Below the pieces are notes generated by a model. It did not search any database and was not told the DNA's origin. It saw nothing but the letters and a program-made list of their open reading frames with translations. From the NCBI RefSeq assembly GCF_024586455.1, contig NC_065921.1, forward strand, positions 76,894,720 to 76,958,719: a stretch of 64,000 nt of DNA, in the 5' to 3' direction. The position numbers and the translations under genes are program-made. The stretch comes from Bactrocera neohumeralis (lineage: Eukaryota; Arthropoda; Insecta; Diptera; Tephritidae). Shown here piece after piece: positions 35,648-47,030 of this stretch. Numbering within the stretch: position 1 is the stretch's first letter; each line of letters opens with the position of its first letter.

Positions 35648-36579
35648 TACAAGGTCTGTCGCGAAAGAACAGATCTTTTTAAATATAACTGTTTCTGGTG
35701 GCGCCACCTATTGGTGGGTATATGAAATAAAAAGTTTGATTTCTTGTTGACATTTCGTAAAAATTTTAAGACAATTGGATAACCACAATCGATGTTAGCG
35801 ATCAAAAAGTGACAGCAGCTTTTGGTCATCGGTCGTAAAATGCAAAGAGCAAATATTAAATTTTGTTTTAAACTTGGGAAAACGTTTACTGAAACATTTC
35901 AAATGTTGAAAAAAGTGTATGGTGATCAGTGCCTATGCCGTAGTAATGTGCATGAGTGGTTTAAGCGATTCCAAGAAGGTCGTGTGGATCTCTGTGACGA
36001 TCAGAAGTCAGTCGTCTTCCGAAGTCAAAAATAAAGACAATCCTGATTTGTTTTTACGATTCCGAGGGTATTGTACACCGAGAGTTCGTCCCACCTGGCC
36101 AAACGATTAATGCTGTATTTTATCTTGGTGTTATGAAGCGTCTTTTGTCACGCATTCGTCGTGCTCGACCACAATACCGTGAGGCAGGGTCCTGGCGCCT
36201 GTTGCACGATAATGCGCCGTGTCATCGGTCGACGCCTGTCACTGATTTTTTGACAAAAAACTCAATATTAACCATTAATCACTCACCCTACTCGCCTGAT
36301 CTGGCACCCTGTGATTTTCACCTATTTGGAAAACTTCATTTGTCCATGAAAGGACCCTGGTTTAAAGACATTTCAGCTATCCAAAAGGCGACGCCCGATA
36401 TTCTCAAGAGCATTCCGAAAAATGACCTTAAGCACTCATTTGAAATGCTAATTGACCAGGCTAAACGCTGCATCGAAGCACAAGGAAACTACTTTGAATA
36501 AAAAAATAATTTTTGAAAAAAATAATAATTTTTTGTTGTTTTTTTTAACAGTCCTGTTTCTTTTGCGACCGACCTTGTA
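35648..36579 (+). mobile_element. mariner element with intact ends and TA duplication, internally deleted (G)
   Basis: Flanked by TA at 35648-35649 and 36578-36579. The left end CAAGGTCTGTCGCGAAAGAA and right end TTCTTTTGCGACCGACCTTG form inverted repeats of about 20 bp. Inside, the transposase starts with MQRANIKFCFKLGKTFTET (35841 on) through a helix-turn-helix part to about 36010. It then jumps to KTILICFYDSEGIVHREFVP and continues to the end, with the LLHDNAPCHRS and YSPDLAPCDFHLF catalytic motifs and GNYFE before the stop at 36501. About a third of a normal mariner is missing at the jump. It is the best preserved element in the window and could be mobilised only by a transposase from elsewhere. 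Confidence 0.85.
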
Positions 36580-36802
36580 TATCGGCCAATATGTGAGTTA
36601 TCTTAATACAATTTAGAGAGCGTGTTTTTCTGCAGATCTAAAATTTCCTAGAGGGATAGCTGTTAAAGTAAACAAAATATGCGATTGTTCTCTTTAGTTT
36701 AGTGAACTCTAGCAACAAAAGTAAACACCGGAACAACATTTGTAAATCAGATACATTTTTTTTTGTGCTATAACGGTCACTTCATTAAGTAAAACAGTAC
36801 GT

Positions 36803-37890
36803 ACGAGGTCTGTTCTGAAAGTATTGCAAATTTTGTATTTCTTAAGAAAGAGTTTATTTATTCATGAATAACTATTTGGAGCCTTCAAAGTAATCACACC
36901 CAGATATATTGCTCAGCTGTCAGCGTTTTTTAGTATCCCCAAAGCGCTTAAAAAAGTAATTTTTTGTGATAATTTTGTGATCCTCCTTCGATGCAGTTTT
37001 TATCTCCTCAATCGTAGCGTCCTTTTAGAAAAGAAAAACAGTCACAAAGCGCCTGGTCTGGGGGAATACAGTGGCCATGGCATCATTAATGTGTTGTTTT
37101 TGGTCAAATATTCGCGCATAAGCAATGATGAGTGAGCAGGAGCTTTCTCATGGTGCAAATATTGTTTGCAGGATATTTTTTTTCTTACACGAATCTGGTG
37201 TTTCTGGCAGATTCCTTCATTTGAATTGCACGTAGCTTACGTTTGACTATTTGGCAAGAACTTATAATGCATGATGGACTCTTAAGAAAACTGCTAGCAA
37301 AACCTATTGCCATTCGTCCTAATTTGTCGCATATTTTTCTGTCTTGGCTCATGCGGCAACTTCCATTGGGATGATTGAGCTTTAGTCTCCACGTCTCAAG
37401 GATAAACCCCCGATTCGTAAACAGTTATGATCCTCTGGAGTAGATCGGGGTCGAAGCAGACTGAGTCCAACATCTTTTTAGTACTGTCAACGGGAGGCTG
37501 TTTTTGGTTGAAAGTGAGCTATTTTAGCGCAAACTTCGACTCATACCCAAAGCTGTGGTTAAAATCAAATGGCACCAGTCAATCGATACGTTTACTTCCT
37601 TAGTTTTACTATACACCCCTGTCAAGCATCGGAATGCATTCGTGTATTCACTTTTGTTTTTCACACAAAAATTATACAAATTCCTTGATAAATTTTAAGC
37701 AAAACTCGAAGATGTACCAAAATACGTCCTAGCAAAACAGCTGCCAAAAATGAACTAAACATTGCCAATCTTGTCAGCATAAGTAAGGGATATGAGTACC
37801 AATATAACGCAACAATACAAGAGCAAATCGAATACACGTTGCCCGAGAAAATTTAAAATTTGTGGTACTTTTTGTACAAACCTCGTATTT
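36803..37890 (-). mobile_element. mariner relic with recognisable inverted ends (H)
   Basis: The left end TACGAGGTCTGTTCTGAAAGTA (36803 on) pairs with the right end whose reverse complement is TACGAGGTTTGTACAAAAAG. The minus strand retains the C-terminal part: LTKNNTLMMPWPPYSPDQAP (about 37080) and FATIEEIKTASKEE (about 36990). Upstream parts are heavily decayed. It sits about 225 bp from element G. Confidence 0.7.
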
Positions 37891-38750
37891 GAAGTATGAA
37901 CAATACTTAGTATACTCCTGGCTCTCTAACATCGGAAGAAGGTTACTGCCGGGTGTGATTTGTCTGACCTACGGCAAAGGTGTTGCATACTTTTCAAAAC
38001 TATACGAAGAGATGGAACATGGATGAAGCAACATTAGCAGTCTTGAGCCCTACAAGCGAATTATTAGCCACTCCGTCAAAATTTATAGTCCAACCGATCA
38101 ACTGTTCCAGTGACACAAACTTACCATAGTATAGCTTTTGGTGCTACCATTATGTAATGAAATCGGGCTCTCAATTAACCATATACGTAGATCAAGTGGT
38201 TTGAGTCTGTTATATGGTAGAGAATGTATAGAATGAACGGAGCAACGACAACCATTGTAGTGACTAAGCTGAAATAGTGGAGCACATCTCGAACTATCTC
38301 CAATATGCTTTAAGAATACTAATTGAAAAATATTGTCTCTACATTTGATCCATTAATCAATGAGTCTTGTAGAGGTATATGTTTCAAGTTCTGATCTCAG
38401 GCAATGGTTATGATATCAAGACAGGGAATATCACAGACCGATAAACGTGTAGTACATACCTATAGAATATAGTCCTTTGGAATAATACAAAACGTACCAG
38501 ACCTTCGAATCAAAAGAGAATAAAAACTTTCCTTTGAACTCTTCAGCTTTATGAAGACTCAGGCCTGACTTACCAGATATACGGTTACATAGTATTTCCG
38601 CTACTCTTTGTGCAAGCTGTATGAGTAAAGAAAAAGTAGATAAATCAAATTTCAGTTCCAGTGGAGACGAATTTGCCAACGAACCAACTGAAACTCAATG
38701 CAATTTTCTTGGAATACTTAAGCGACAATATAGAGAACTTCGTGCTCAGA
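37891..38750. other. Intergenic downstream of proximal amylase, unassigned
   Basis: Moderate GC for this window but no gene recognised; an 82-codon minus open frame at 38431-38679 has no known motif. It may be old transposon sequence. Confidence 0.35.
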
Positions 38751-38752
38751 TT

Positions 38753-38758
38753 TTTATT
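38753..38758 (-). terminator. Probable poly(A) signal of proximal amylase
   Basis: AATAAA on the minus strand about 55 bases after the stop codon, a usual distance for a short 3' UTR. Confidence 0.5.
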
Positions 38759-38810
38759 AAAAGATTTATAAAATAAAATGAGGAGCATTAAGTACAATTG
38801 CTTTCAGACT

Positions 38811-40438
38811 CTACAACTTCGCATTCACATGTAAAGCTAAAATGCCATCGAACTCATCAGCTCCCAAATCAATATCAGCATAACCCCAGTCGTCCACAAC
38901 CACCGTTTTACTCGTACATTCTCCATTCACCAGCGCACCAGAGATCACATCACAATAAACACCCGCAGGCAGACAAGTTTGTAAACGCTCCTTCAGATCC
39001 CACCCATTGCCATTGAAGGCTATAAAACCACGATTGCCACGACAGAAGGCAATTTGATTATCGTCATTGTCCCACCAATTGGACACTACGGTGCCGCGCA
39101 CTGCATTCTTGAAGCCCACCATATTATAGATTTGACGCCAGCGATGCTCACACACCCAACCATTAACACAACCGCCATCTTCGTCGAACTGCGGTGAGAG
39201 TATTTGCTCATTTTCATCGGCTGGTGGTGCCTGATCACGATCTTGGAAATCAAAAGAGCTCATTACGCGCGTTATGCCGTATGGGTAGGCTAATGCGAAT
39301 GCGGTAGCCATTTTGTATTGCTTGGCATTCTTATATGTGAGCACATTGCCACCGTCGCGTTGATTATCATGATTATCGACAAAGACGAAAGCGTGTTCCG
39401 CGGGTAAGAAACTCCACTCGGGACCCCAGTTGCGCAGCCACTTAAGTTGATTATAACCACGAAAAGCGCCACCTATTTCTTCCGAGAAACGAAATTCCGT
39501 CACAGCGCCTAGCGGGCTGTACTCATATTTATCCACAGTTTCGTGACCATGATCGATGACTTCCTGATAGATGAAAGGACGCGCATTGTGTGGGAAGCCA
39601 TGTGCGATGTTGAGATCGCGTACACGATCATAGATGATCTACAGTACACAATGGTTCAGAGGTATGAGTAGAAAAAAATTAAGTAAATTAAAGCAAAGCA
39701 TTACCTTCAAATCTTCTGCCGGCATATGCTTGGCGGCATCCACACGGAAACCCGCCACACCTAACTGAATCAAATGATCGAGGAACTCCACGAGACGTTC
39801 GCGCACCCATTCACTACTCTGATCCAAATCTTTTAGACTAACTAGTTCACAGTTCTGTATTTGAAAACGGTCATTCCAGTCATAAATATCACAGCTTGGA
39901 TGAAAGTCTATTTCACCGTAGGGCACAGCAGGGAAATCCTTCGCACTTGGATTGGCAATCGAGCCGCCTGTGCCTTGCACAGTGCCCTCATGTGAGGCGG
40001 ACATATGATTGAGCAGCACATCGACATAAATACGCACGCCGACGTTGTTGCATCTGCGCACCATATCAGCGAACTCGGCTTCATTGCCGGAACGTGTAAC
40101 TAGCTTGTAAGAGATCGGTTGATAACGCTCCCACCACGGTCGTCCAGCGATCACTACATTTTCAGCGACGGGCGAGACCTGTGTGCAAAGCGATGGTTCA
40201 CTATTTGTATATTTTCAGTATTTAGTTCGCGTTTTAAGCTTCTCACCTGCACGCCAGCAAAGCCGCGTGGCGCTAAAAACTCTTCACACTCCTTCGCTAT
40301 ATCCGCCCACTTCCATTCGAAGAGATGTACAATAGTGTTGCGATTACCCCACCAGTGTGGCTCGTGTTGTGCCTCGATTATGCCGCTGAGTAGGAGCAGG
40401 ATGAGTGCTAAGTGACCCAAAATATTGCTATTCGTCAT
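38811..40438 (-). CDS. Amyrel: Amyrel-type alpha-amylase, proximal copy
   Basis: Second alpha-amylase-related gene, complete. Exons: 40247-40438, 39705-40178 and 38811-39638 (64, 158 and 275 codons plus phase-0 joints), giving 497 residues, the usual family length. A signal peptide (about 1-23) leads to QHEPHWWGNRNTIVHLFEWK. Catalytic Asp211 (GFRVDAAKH), Glu248 (YQEVIDH) and Asp313 (FVDNHDNQR) are all in place, and the glycine-rich loop after HDNQR is absent, as in the other copy. It ends HVNAKL then TAG. The protein is very similar to the distal copy in exon 3 and less so in exon 2, so both appear to be under selection. Secreted digestive function is inferred from the family; Amyrel activity is known to differ from classical Amy. 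Confidence 0.92.
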
Positions 40439-40514
40439 TTCTGGTAAATTTTAGCTCCGCTATTCATTGACGCTCGGAACTTAAAAATATTATGTGCGCT
40501 GCTGGGGATCTCTG

Positions 40515-40580
40515 CGTTCTTTATAGCTTTGGTTGGAAATATTATACAGCTTATCGTCGCCTTATCAGCTGATAACAGCA
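40515..40580 (-). promoter_or_regulatory. Promoter of proximal amylase: TATA box and GATA cluster
   Basis: Minus-strand CTATAAAG (40519-40526) lies about 80 bp before the ATG. Upstream are GATA-type sites at 40550-40555 and 40561-40566, plus a third at 40570-40575; the last two form the palindrome TTATCAGCTGATAA (40562-40575). The layout matches the promoter of the distal copy. Confidence 0.6.
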
Positions 40581-40800
40581 GTATTAAACTGCCAATTTCG
40601 GTAACATAAATTAGCTTATCAAGAATCAACTGTGATTTCGGTTGCTATAAAACCGTTATTGGTTATAGCTCTCGCACAGCAGAAGTGTGGCTGCATGAGA
40701 TAAGAACTTCCACTGCCGGTTTGTAAAAAAAGTTTTTATTTAGAATCAAATTTTTTTCAATGGAATTTAGCTTATAATAAGAAGTGATACAATCCTAACA

Positions 40801-42010
40801 ATGGGTGATCCAAGTAGAGGTATTTTTTTTAGTAGCCTTTTTAGGTTAGATCACGCATGCTCGACCATGAATAGATCACGTCCAGCACGTAGTGAAGAAA
40901 ATATCGCAGCCGAAGCTGAAAGTGTACACGAAGACCGTGGAGAGTTGTGTCAGAACCGTTCGTAGTAACTCGGACTGACGTAATGAAGGACATGGCGAAT
41001 TTTATGTCGAGATCTTAAATTAAAGCGTACAAAATATAGGGTTTGTCCGGTAAGTAATATGACTAATTTTCTTCCGCCGCGACTGTACTTTGGAGCGTGC
41101 TGACTGGATTCAGTAGCGGCGTTCCCAGCTAACGAACGAGTGCCTGGTCAGTTGTCTCCGAGCACCTGGAGAGTCAGGACAAACATTTTCGCGTGACATG
41201 TTTCTGCGAGTGGTGCAAGGTGAAAATGCAGTGTTCGTTAGAGCAGAGAAGTGATGTGTTTGGTGGCACCATACCTGGCCAAAGAGGCAACCTTCCGAGT
41301 GGCACATGCCGGCGTCTCCTCGCTCAAAAAAGGAAAGAATGAGCAAATATAAAATGAAAACGATGCTCATTGTCTTTTTTGACATCAAATGCAACGCCCA
41401 CAAGGAATTTGTTCCTCTTGAACAAACCGTCAACGCCAAGTTTTACGTGGAAGTCCTCAAGTGATTCAAACGAAGGGTCAATCGGGTCCGACAACCGACG
41501 ACCGGACTTATTTTTGTTTCCTTGCCTGAAAAGGCCGATGTAAGGCAAGCATTTTTAAACGACAGCGTGGATCCAAGCAGCATGCACCTCGACTCTCAAA
41601 GCCATTACGAAGAATGCCTTCCGTGATGCCTTCAATGCTTGGAAATCGCGCTGGCAGCTCTGTGTCGACGCAGAAGAGCCTATTTTGAAAGCTTTTAAAG
41701 AACCTGAAGAGATTCAAGAGCTGCAATTTCATTAAAAAACAACGGTTTGGTGTGGTTTGTTGGCCGGTGGAATCTTTAGTACATATTTCTTCTAAAATGG
41801 TGCCGGTAAGAACGTAACTGTCAATGGGGACCGTTAGCACGTCATGATAACCGACTATTTAATGCCTGATATTGAATATCGTGACAAGACGGGCTACTTC
41901 GCATCAGTAAATCGATTTAGAGGACACTTAGGTGAGCGGATAATTTCACGTTTTGGGCCGGTCGATTGGCCACCAAGATCGTGTGATCACACCGTTAGAC
42001 TTTTTCCTGG
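40801..42010 (+). mobile_element. Tc1/mariner-like relic, family 1, copy I, split by another element
   Basis: The left end GTGATCCAAGTAGAGGTATTTT (40805) is followed by the SRPARSEENIAAEAESVHEDR region (about 40870-40935) up to KAYKI at about 41037. After an interruption by a different mariner (41037-41695) family-1 sequence resumes at EEIQELQFH (about 41705), the VWCGLLAGGI region (41750-41775) and FGPVDWPPRSCD (about 41950-41990). About 190 bp of the family are missing at the junction, so insertion was accompanied by deletion. Confidence 0.7.
41037..41695 (+). mobile_element. mariner relic (J) inside copy I
   Basis: Begins GGGTTTGTCCGGTAAGTAATATGAC, a mariner-type end. Plus-strand pieces include MLIVFFDIKCNAHKEFVPLE (about 41365-41425) and the C-terminus NAFRDAFNAWKSRWQLCVDA with a final YFES (about 41600-41690). 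The right inverted end is absent: copy I resumes directly after the coding end. Frame is lost between the two coding pieces. Confidence 0.7.
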
Positions 42011-42029
42011 AGTATATGTAATAGATTTG

Positions 42030-42175
42030 ATATGCAGAAGATTTGTGGTACTTTGCGCATTGACAACGGCGAATACCGAAGCCGATGGAGCGATGAACTG
42101 TACGAGATATATGACGTCATTGACGTAGTTGAACGAATGAAGGGACAGCGGCTCTGAGGCTGAGGCTGTGAACTT
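42030..42175 (+). mobile_element. Short non-LTR retrotransposon fragment
   Basis: Plus-strand KICGTLRIDNGEYRSRWSDE and YEIYDVIDVVERMKGQRL match the RT tail of the non-LTR family at 53.6-54.4 kb. It lies about 260 bp from the 3' end of the channel gene. Confidence 0.6.
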
Positions 42176-42438
42176 TCAGATTGTTGGGAATCGTGAATCT
42201 AAGAAGGCATACTTTGTATTACCAGTAGTGATACCTTAAAGCCCCTATCGTCAGCTGAATTCAGATAGAGATGTATATTTATTATATATGTAAAATGATA
42301 TTTTCTTCAATCAGCTTTGATTTTAATATTAAAATTTTTCTGGAAATATTTCAAAAATTGTAAATTTGAACTAAATTATGTTTCACTTATAATTCAAACT
42401 TTTAGGAAATATGAAATATTGCTCTTTCCATAGCCACT

Positions 42439-45400
42439 CTAACGCCGAAGCTTTTCACGAGCTTTTAGCTCCTGCAGATAATACTTTCTGAACACAACCG
42501 TTACATAGTAGATAACTTCGACAATGGAGACCATACTGATACCAACAAAGAGACTGAAGGCGCTGCCCAAATTAGCTGAAAATAATATAAAAATGATATA
42601 TAGAGATTATTGGCATGAGTTAAAACTATAAGGGTAGATACTCGTACTTACAAACTAGAGTCACCATGCTTGAGAGTAGATCACGACGAACACGTAGATA
42701 TACTTGACTGTTTAAGTATATATGAATGACGGAGTGGTTATCCTGTACACCGGCACTGTAAGTGTAAAATATAAAATTTTATCGATATATATATATTATC
42801 GATATACATATATATTTCTCTGAAGTATTGAGTTTCAAAACCAACTATTTCAACTTACTAAAACTCATCCACTGTCGGTATATCAATCTGCAATTCGGCA
42901 CTCGTCAGCTCCACATTGTACTGGATTGATTCGCACGAATTCGGGCAATAACATTGGTCTTTTCGATAACGTCCCACTAACGCGGCTATAAAGAACAGAT
43001 ACTTACGAATTAATTACAAATTTGTTACTCTCTTCACTCTTTAACGAACACCTACTGAAATTTGCCAACAGGCATGGTATATCCTTGATAGCGCATATAC
43101 GTTCGTGGGTGTGATTCGTATAGAAGAAATACGTTATGCAGCCGCACATTCTAAGCGTAGTCTCCACACGACATTCCAGCATACAATTATTACCCACATA
43201 TTTCTCGAAGTGTTTGAGTGGGAATTCATCCGGCAGCACACATTGCCGCTCGTCTATCGACAGTGCTTTAACGGCACGCGAACAGTATGTCTCAAGGGGT
43301 CGCACACCAAGGAAAGTCTCCTGCTTAAGTGGTGTAAATTTGATGACAGAATGCGCACTGGGGTAACCTTCATTCTCCGAGAGTAACACTTTAAAACCAT
43401 CCGAGTAGAGACCCAATTCGCCATAGTCCGAGTCATTGTAGTACAGTATTAGGGAGAGACCATCGAAAAGGCCGGCGTGCGTAGTCTTTGCAGTGTAGTT
43501 CAAACTGTGATGTTAGGGAGAGAGTGAGGCAAAAGAAAGATAATTACTAAGATTTTTTTTTACTGAATTTACAACATTCCTCACCCCGGTTGATTGAGGT
43601 TGAAGGAACAGCAATAGCCATAATATGTGCGCGATACTTCTATGATTTCGCTGCAATCCACAATTCGCCACATAAAACGGCAGCGAAAGAATATATCTGA
43701 ACAGTTCCATTGTAGATTTTGCATGAATGTCAGTGTGCTGATATTATTAACGTCGATCAAATTCTGTAGCAATACAATATCTTCGGTGGCATAGGTATAA
43801 TCATCGCTAATGAAGCCGAAATAGGTTGGCAATACTTCCATTATCATGCTGGTATTTGTGTCGGTTGGGAGCTTGCTGAGAAAAGAGTTTCAAATTTATT
43901 AATTTCTTAAGAGAAATATGTTGATAACTATTTAAAAAATTGGAGGAATCTGACAAGCTCAAAATTTTTAATGGTGGATCTATTTCGAAGTTATTGGCTC
44001 CATATAATTTTCATCGAAAATACTATTGTAGAAAACTGGGGCTGTGGATTTTCACTTGATTCTCTTGAGGCGAATTTTTCTCCAGTAAAATCATTCGGCC
44101 CACACAGAAATAGGTAGTAATCACTTAGTGTCAGATCCGGATTATAAGATGGATGCATAAAACCTTGCTAATCAAACTTTCGAAACTTCTGGCGAATCAC
44201 TATCGATATGTGCGGCTTAGCGTTACTTGGTGGAACTTAATTCCTTTCCTTTTGACCAAAGCTGGCCGCCTCTGGGCGATTGTTTCTGTTGGAAAGTCCA
44301 ATTTTGGACACGGTTGAATTGTGGTTACTCATAAGTAAGTAGTAGATAATTTCCTGCAAAACCGACCCCCAAAATACATATTTCTTGGCTTCCCTCGCTT
44401 GGCTACCGTTTGCGCCGGCTCATTTCGTTTCGACCACGATCGTTTTCGCTTGACCTTGTCGTAAAAGATCCAGATTTCATCACCAGTTAGCATCCGCTTT
44501 AGAAACGGATGGATTTTTTGCGACTAAGCAGCGATTTGCAGATATAAACTCGGTTCATGTGATTTTTTTTCCTTAACTCGTGCGATACCCATATATCATA
44601 CTTCTTGTTGTATCTATCAAACAGTATTTGGTACAATGTTTTACTCGTGGACAACAGAAAAGTTTATACATGGCTTTCGGTTTGGACGATTTCCACTATC
44701 TCATGGATAATTTTTTTGACAATTGGCCTGCCAGACATCAAAATTACCGGAACGGAATCTGTGAATTTACGCATGATTGGCTGTTACAGTATCAGGACTA
44801 TAAGTGCTAATGACATTTTTAGCCGCCTGGCTTCGGTTTTCGCCGTTCTGTTCTTGTCCTTTTTGCCGGTGTTCATCTTTGACGCGTGCTCAAACAATAC
44901 AGAGCTAAGAAATTCAAACTCAGAACTGTTTGAGAACTTTTTTTAGTATGAAATCTCAACTTTCTAACGCTATGTAGTTTAACCCGATTGAATTTGTACA
45001 ACATGAGATACAGATTACTAAAGATAAGCACTGGAAAAATTATGGATTTGTTTTACTATTATTCTTGTAGGAACCTTCATTTGTATCTCGATGGTTTTCG
45101 GTTTCAAAAATCATTTTTTACATATTTAATACATTTTATATTTCTAGAAACGCATCAAATTGAGTTTTATGTTTCAAATAATCTTGAGAATTGCGCTCGA
45201 GGCGAGCTGGTGCCGTTTTAAACCTTGTTCAGGTAGTCAATAAAAATTTTATGATATTTTTTTGCATTCCCAAAATACAGTTCGTCACCGAAATTTTTAC
45301 TTGCCGACTGTAGTCTTTTTCCACGCTTTGGAGCGGTTTTGTTTTGTCCAGTCCACTTGGTTGACTGTCTATTCGACTTCGGAGTGAAATGAACCTTCAG

Positions 45401-47030
45401 TTTTATCTCGATGACGTTAACGGGTTAAATGAGTTTAAGGGGTTTCAAAAAATCGATTTTTTTTATTGTCATATTAAATTTTACATTCCTCTAGAATATT
45501 GTCCTAAATTTTCAAATTAATCCGAGTAATAGTTTCGCAGATACAGTCTTGAGAGCTGGTGCGCTCGAGGCGAGCTGGGCTAAGTGTCCCTGTGTGTGTT
45601 TTTGAAGTCGGTTGACAAGATTTCTCGAGAATTACAGCCAATTGAAATGAATTGAAAAAAAAAAGGGAAATTTTAAAGTTTTTGTCAAAATGTCTGCCAA
45701 AAATCCAACTTTCAGTCTTTTTTTTTCTTCGTCCAAGTTCTAAGCTAAGGTTTTAACTAAAATACTTATTTTTTAACTTTAGATGATTCTGCCAGGAGTT
45801 AGCCGACCAACGCGAGTGCATCTTTTTTCCGTGGGGTCACCGGAAATGGCGTCACAATGGCCGAGCTTAAACTTTTTTCCGAACATTCAGAAAAAAGCGT
45901 TTTCAAAGTATAAGTAGTAAATAAGTGTACGATCATTCAAACATTAGTAATAAAATTAAAAAATTAAGAGAAATTAGTATTTTATTTATAATAGCTACTC
46001 ACAGCGTTCCGATATAACTTTTTGCCTTTTGTATGTTGTAAAGTGTCTCCGTACATATAGTTACGGCGGGAAAAATAAGACTATCAATTGGAGCATGATC
46101 TTTTTCAACATTCATGCGTGTGGGATTGCTACGGTAACTCATATAAAATGTATAGACCATTGATATTGCACAGATAAACATGATCAGCGTGATGAGCAGC
46201 CAGATGAAACAAAAGAGAGTTTCAATAAATTTTGCGAGTAAAAACATGAAAAAGCTAGTTGATGATCAAATGGAGAAATCCAATTAAACAATTTTAATTT
46301 TTCTTCGTCCATAGCTGAGGTATGCTCAGCCGCTCAGGGTCAGCCTTGGGACCCACGAACCCTTTTAACTTTAGATGAAAGAAAAGTGTTTAATCTTTTT
46401 TAACGAAATGTATCACAAGGCGCTGTCTATTGCTGCCGATTTCAGAAAAAAGCGTTTTCAAAGTACTATAAGCTGGAGAAAAAGGTACGATCATTCTTTC
46501 GGTGTGAAGTGCTTGCTTAGTATTTTAGTTATAGCAGCATGGCGCAGCTTTCGTCTTTTTGCCTTTTGTAGTGAGGTAATTGTGTGCGTAGCTTTCAACA
46601 TTAATGCGGTGAGGTGAAGTTAACTACGTGCAGGATAGTTCTAGTATGGGATAAAAGCTCCATGTTGACGTATGGTGAGGTAAATGATGTAAAACCGTGT
46701 TGAACAAAAATTTTTAAGAAGTGGTGAAATCACGAAATGTATTAAAATTGTGAATTTTAAATTTAGCAAACGAAATTTTTTGAATAAATCTTTTTGGAAC
46801 CTTCCCAGTACTCATGGGAGTGCTTAAAATGCGAGAACTCCAAAAAATCATACATATGTAATTATATCATTAATATCATGTGATACGTACCGCACGATTT
46901 TGTTGGTCTCTCTGTCTTGTGTATACTTCAAGCCATGTATACTGCTTGAGGCACAAAAAGCTAACCAAGTGCTCTTGAGTGCTGCATAAACAGCTGATTG
47001 CTCTTTATTCTTCACTTTGACCTGAGCCAT
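42439..47030 (-). CDS. Pickpocket-type DEG/ENaC sodium channel subunit
   Basis: Amiloride-sensitive sodium channel family; in flies these trimeric plasma-membrane channels serve touch, taste, pheromone or osmotic sensing. Exons (minus): 46891-47030, 46003-46254, 43585-43875, 43007-43504, 42859-42985, 42652-42755 and 42439-42575, about 515 residues, normal for the family. Landmarks in order: FCASSSIHG with the conserved His-Gly gating pair (residues 32-33), TM1 about 54-80, FPAVTIC at 108-114, a cysteine-rich extracellular loop, CYCPNSCESIQYN, then the pore and TM2 signature SNLGSAFSLFVGISMVSIVE and a short basic tail. All joints agree in phase except exon 4 to 5: the strong donor GTAAGT at 43006 leaves two bases while exon 5 needs one. 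A weaker donor (GAGA|GTAACA, about 43025) would fit, or one base is wrong. The member within the family is not assignable from the sequence alone. Confidence 0.87.
44040..44590 (-). mobile_element. mariner relic, copy K, in channel intron 2
   Basis: The minus strand reads MLTGDEIWIFYDKVKRKRS (about 44440-44500), an NEPAQTVAK motif (about 44410) and HPSYNPDLTLSDYYLF (about 44110-44160), the central and catalytic-end parts of the same mariner family as copy B at 7.0-7.5 kb. Multiple stops. Same orientation as the host gene. Confidence 0.7.
45190..45590. repeat. Duplicated block around a small mariner fragment (L), channel intron 2
   Basis: TGCGCTCGAGGCGAGCTGG occurs at about 45192 and again at about 45562, each preceded by diverged CTTGAGA and AACCTTCA-TATCTCGATG text, so a block of roughly 140 bp is present twice. 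Between them, 45235-45395 is a fragment of the mariner at 47.7-49.0 kb (minus strand, matching its 48245-48395 part). Confidence 0.6.
45770..46500. repeat. Related repeats on both sides of channel exon 2
   Basis: TTCAGAAAAAAGCGTTTTCAAAGTA occurs at about 45886 and at about 46441, each preceded by TTTTAACTTTAGATGA some 100 bp earlier and followed by GTACGATCATTC. The two copies flank exon 2 (46003-46254). They suggest an old segmental or transposon duplication around the exon. Confidence 0.55.

Noticed and set aside
29426..40438. Classical Amy assignment for the two amylases
   Set aside because: The mature start QHEPHWW, the missing glycine-rich loop and the CVNGW(I/V)CEHRWRQI context fit Amyrel better.
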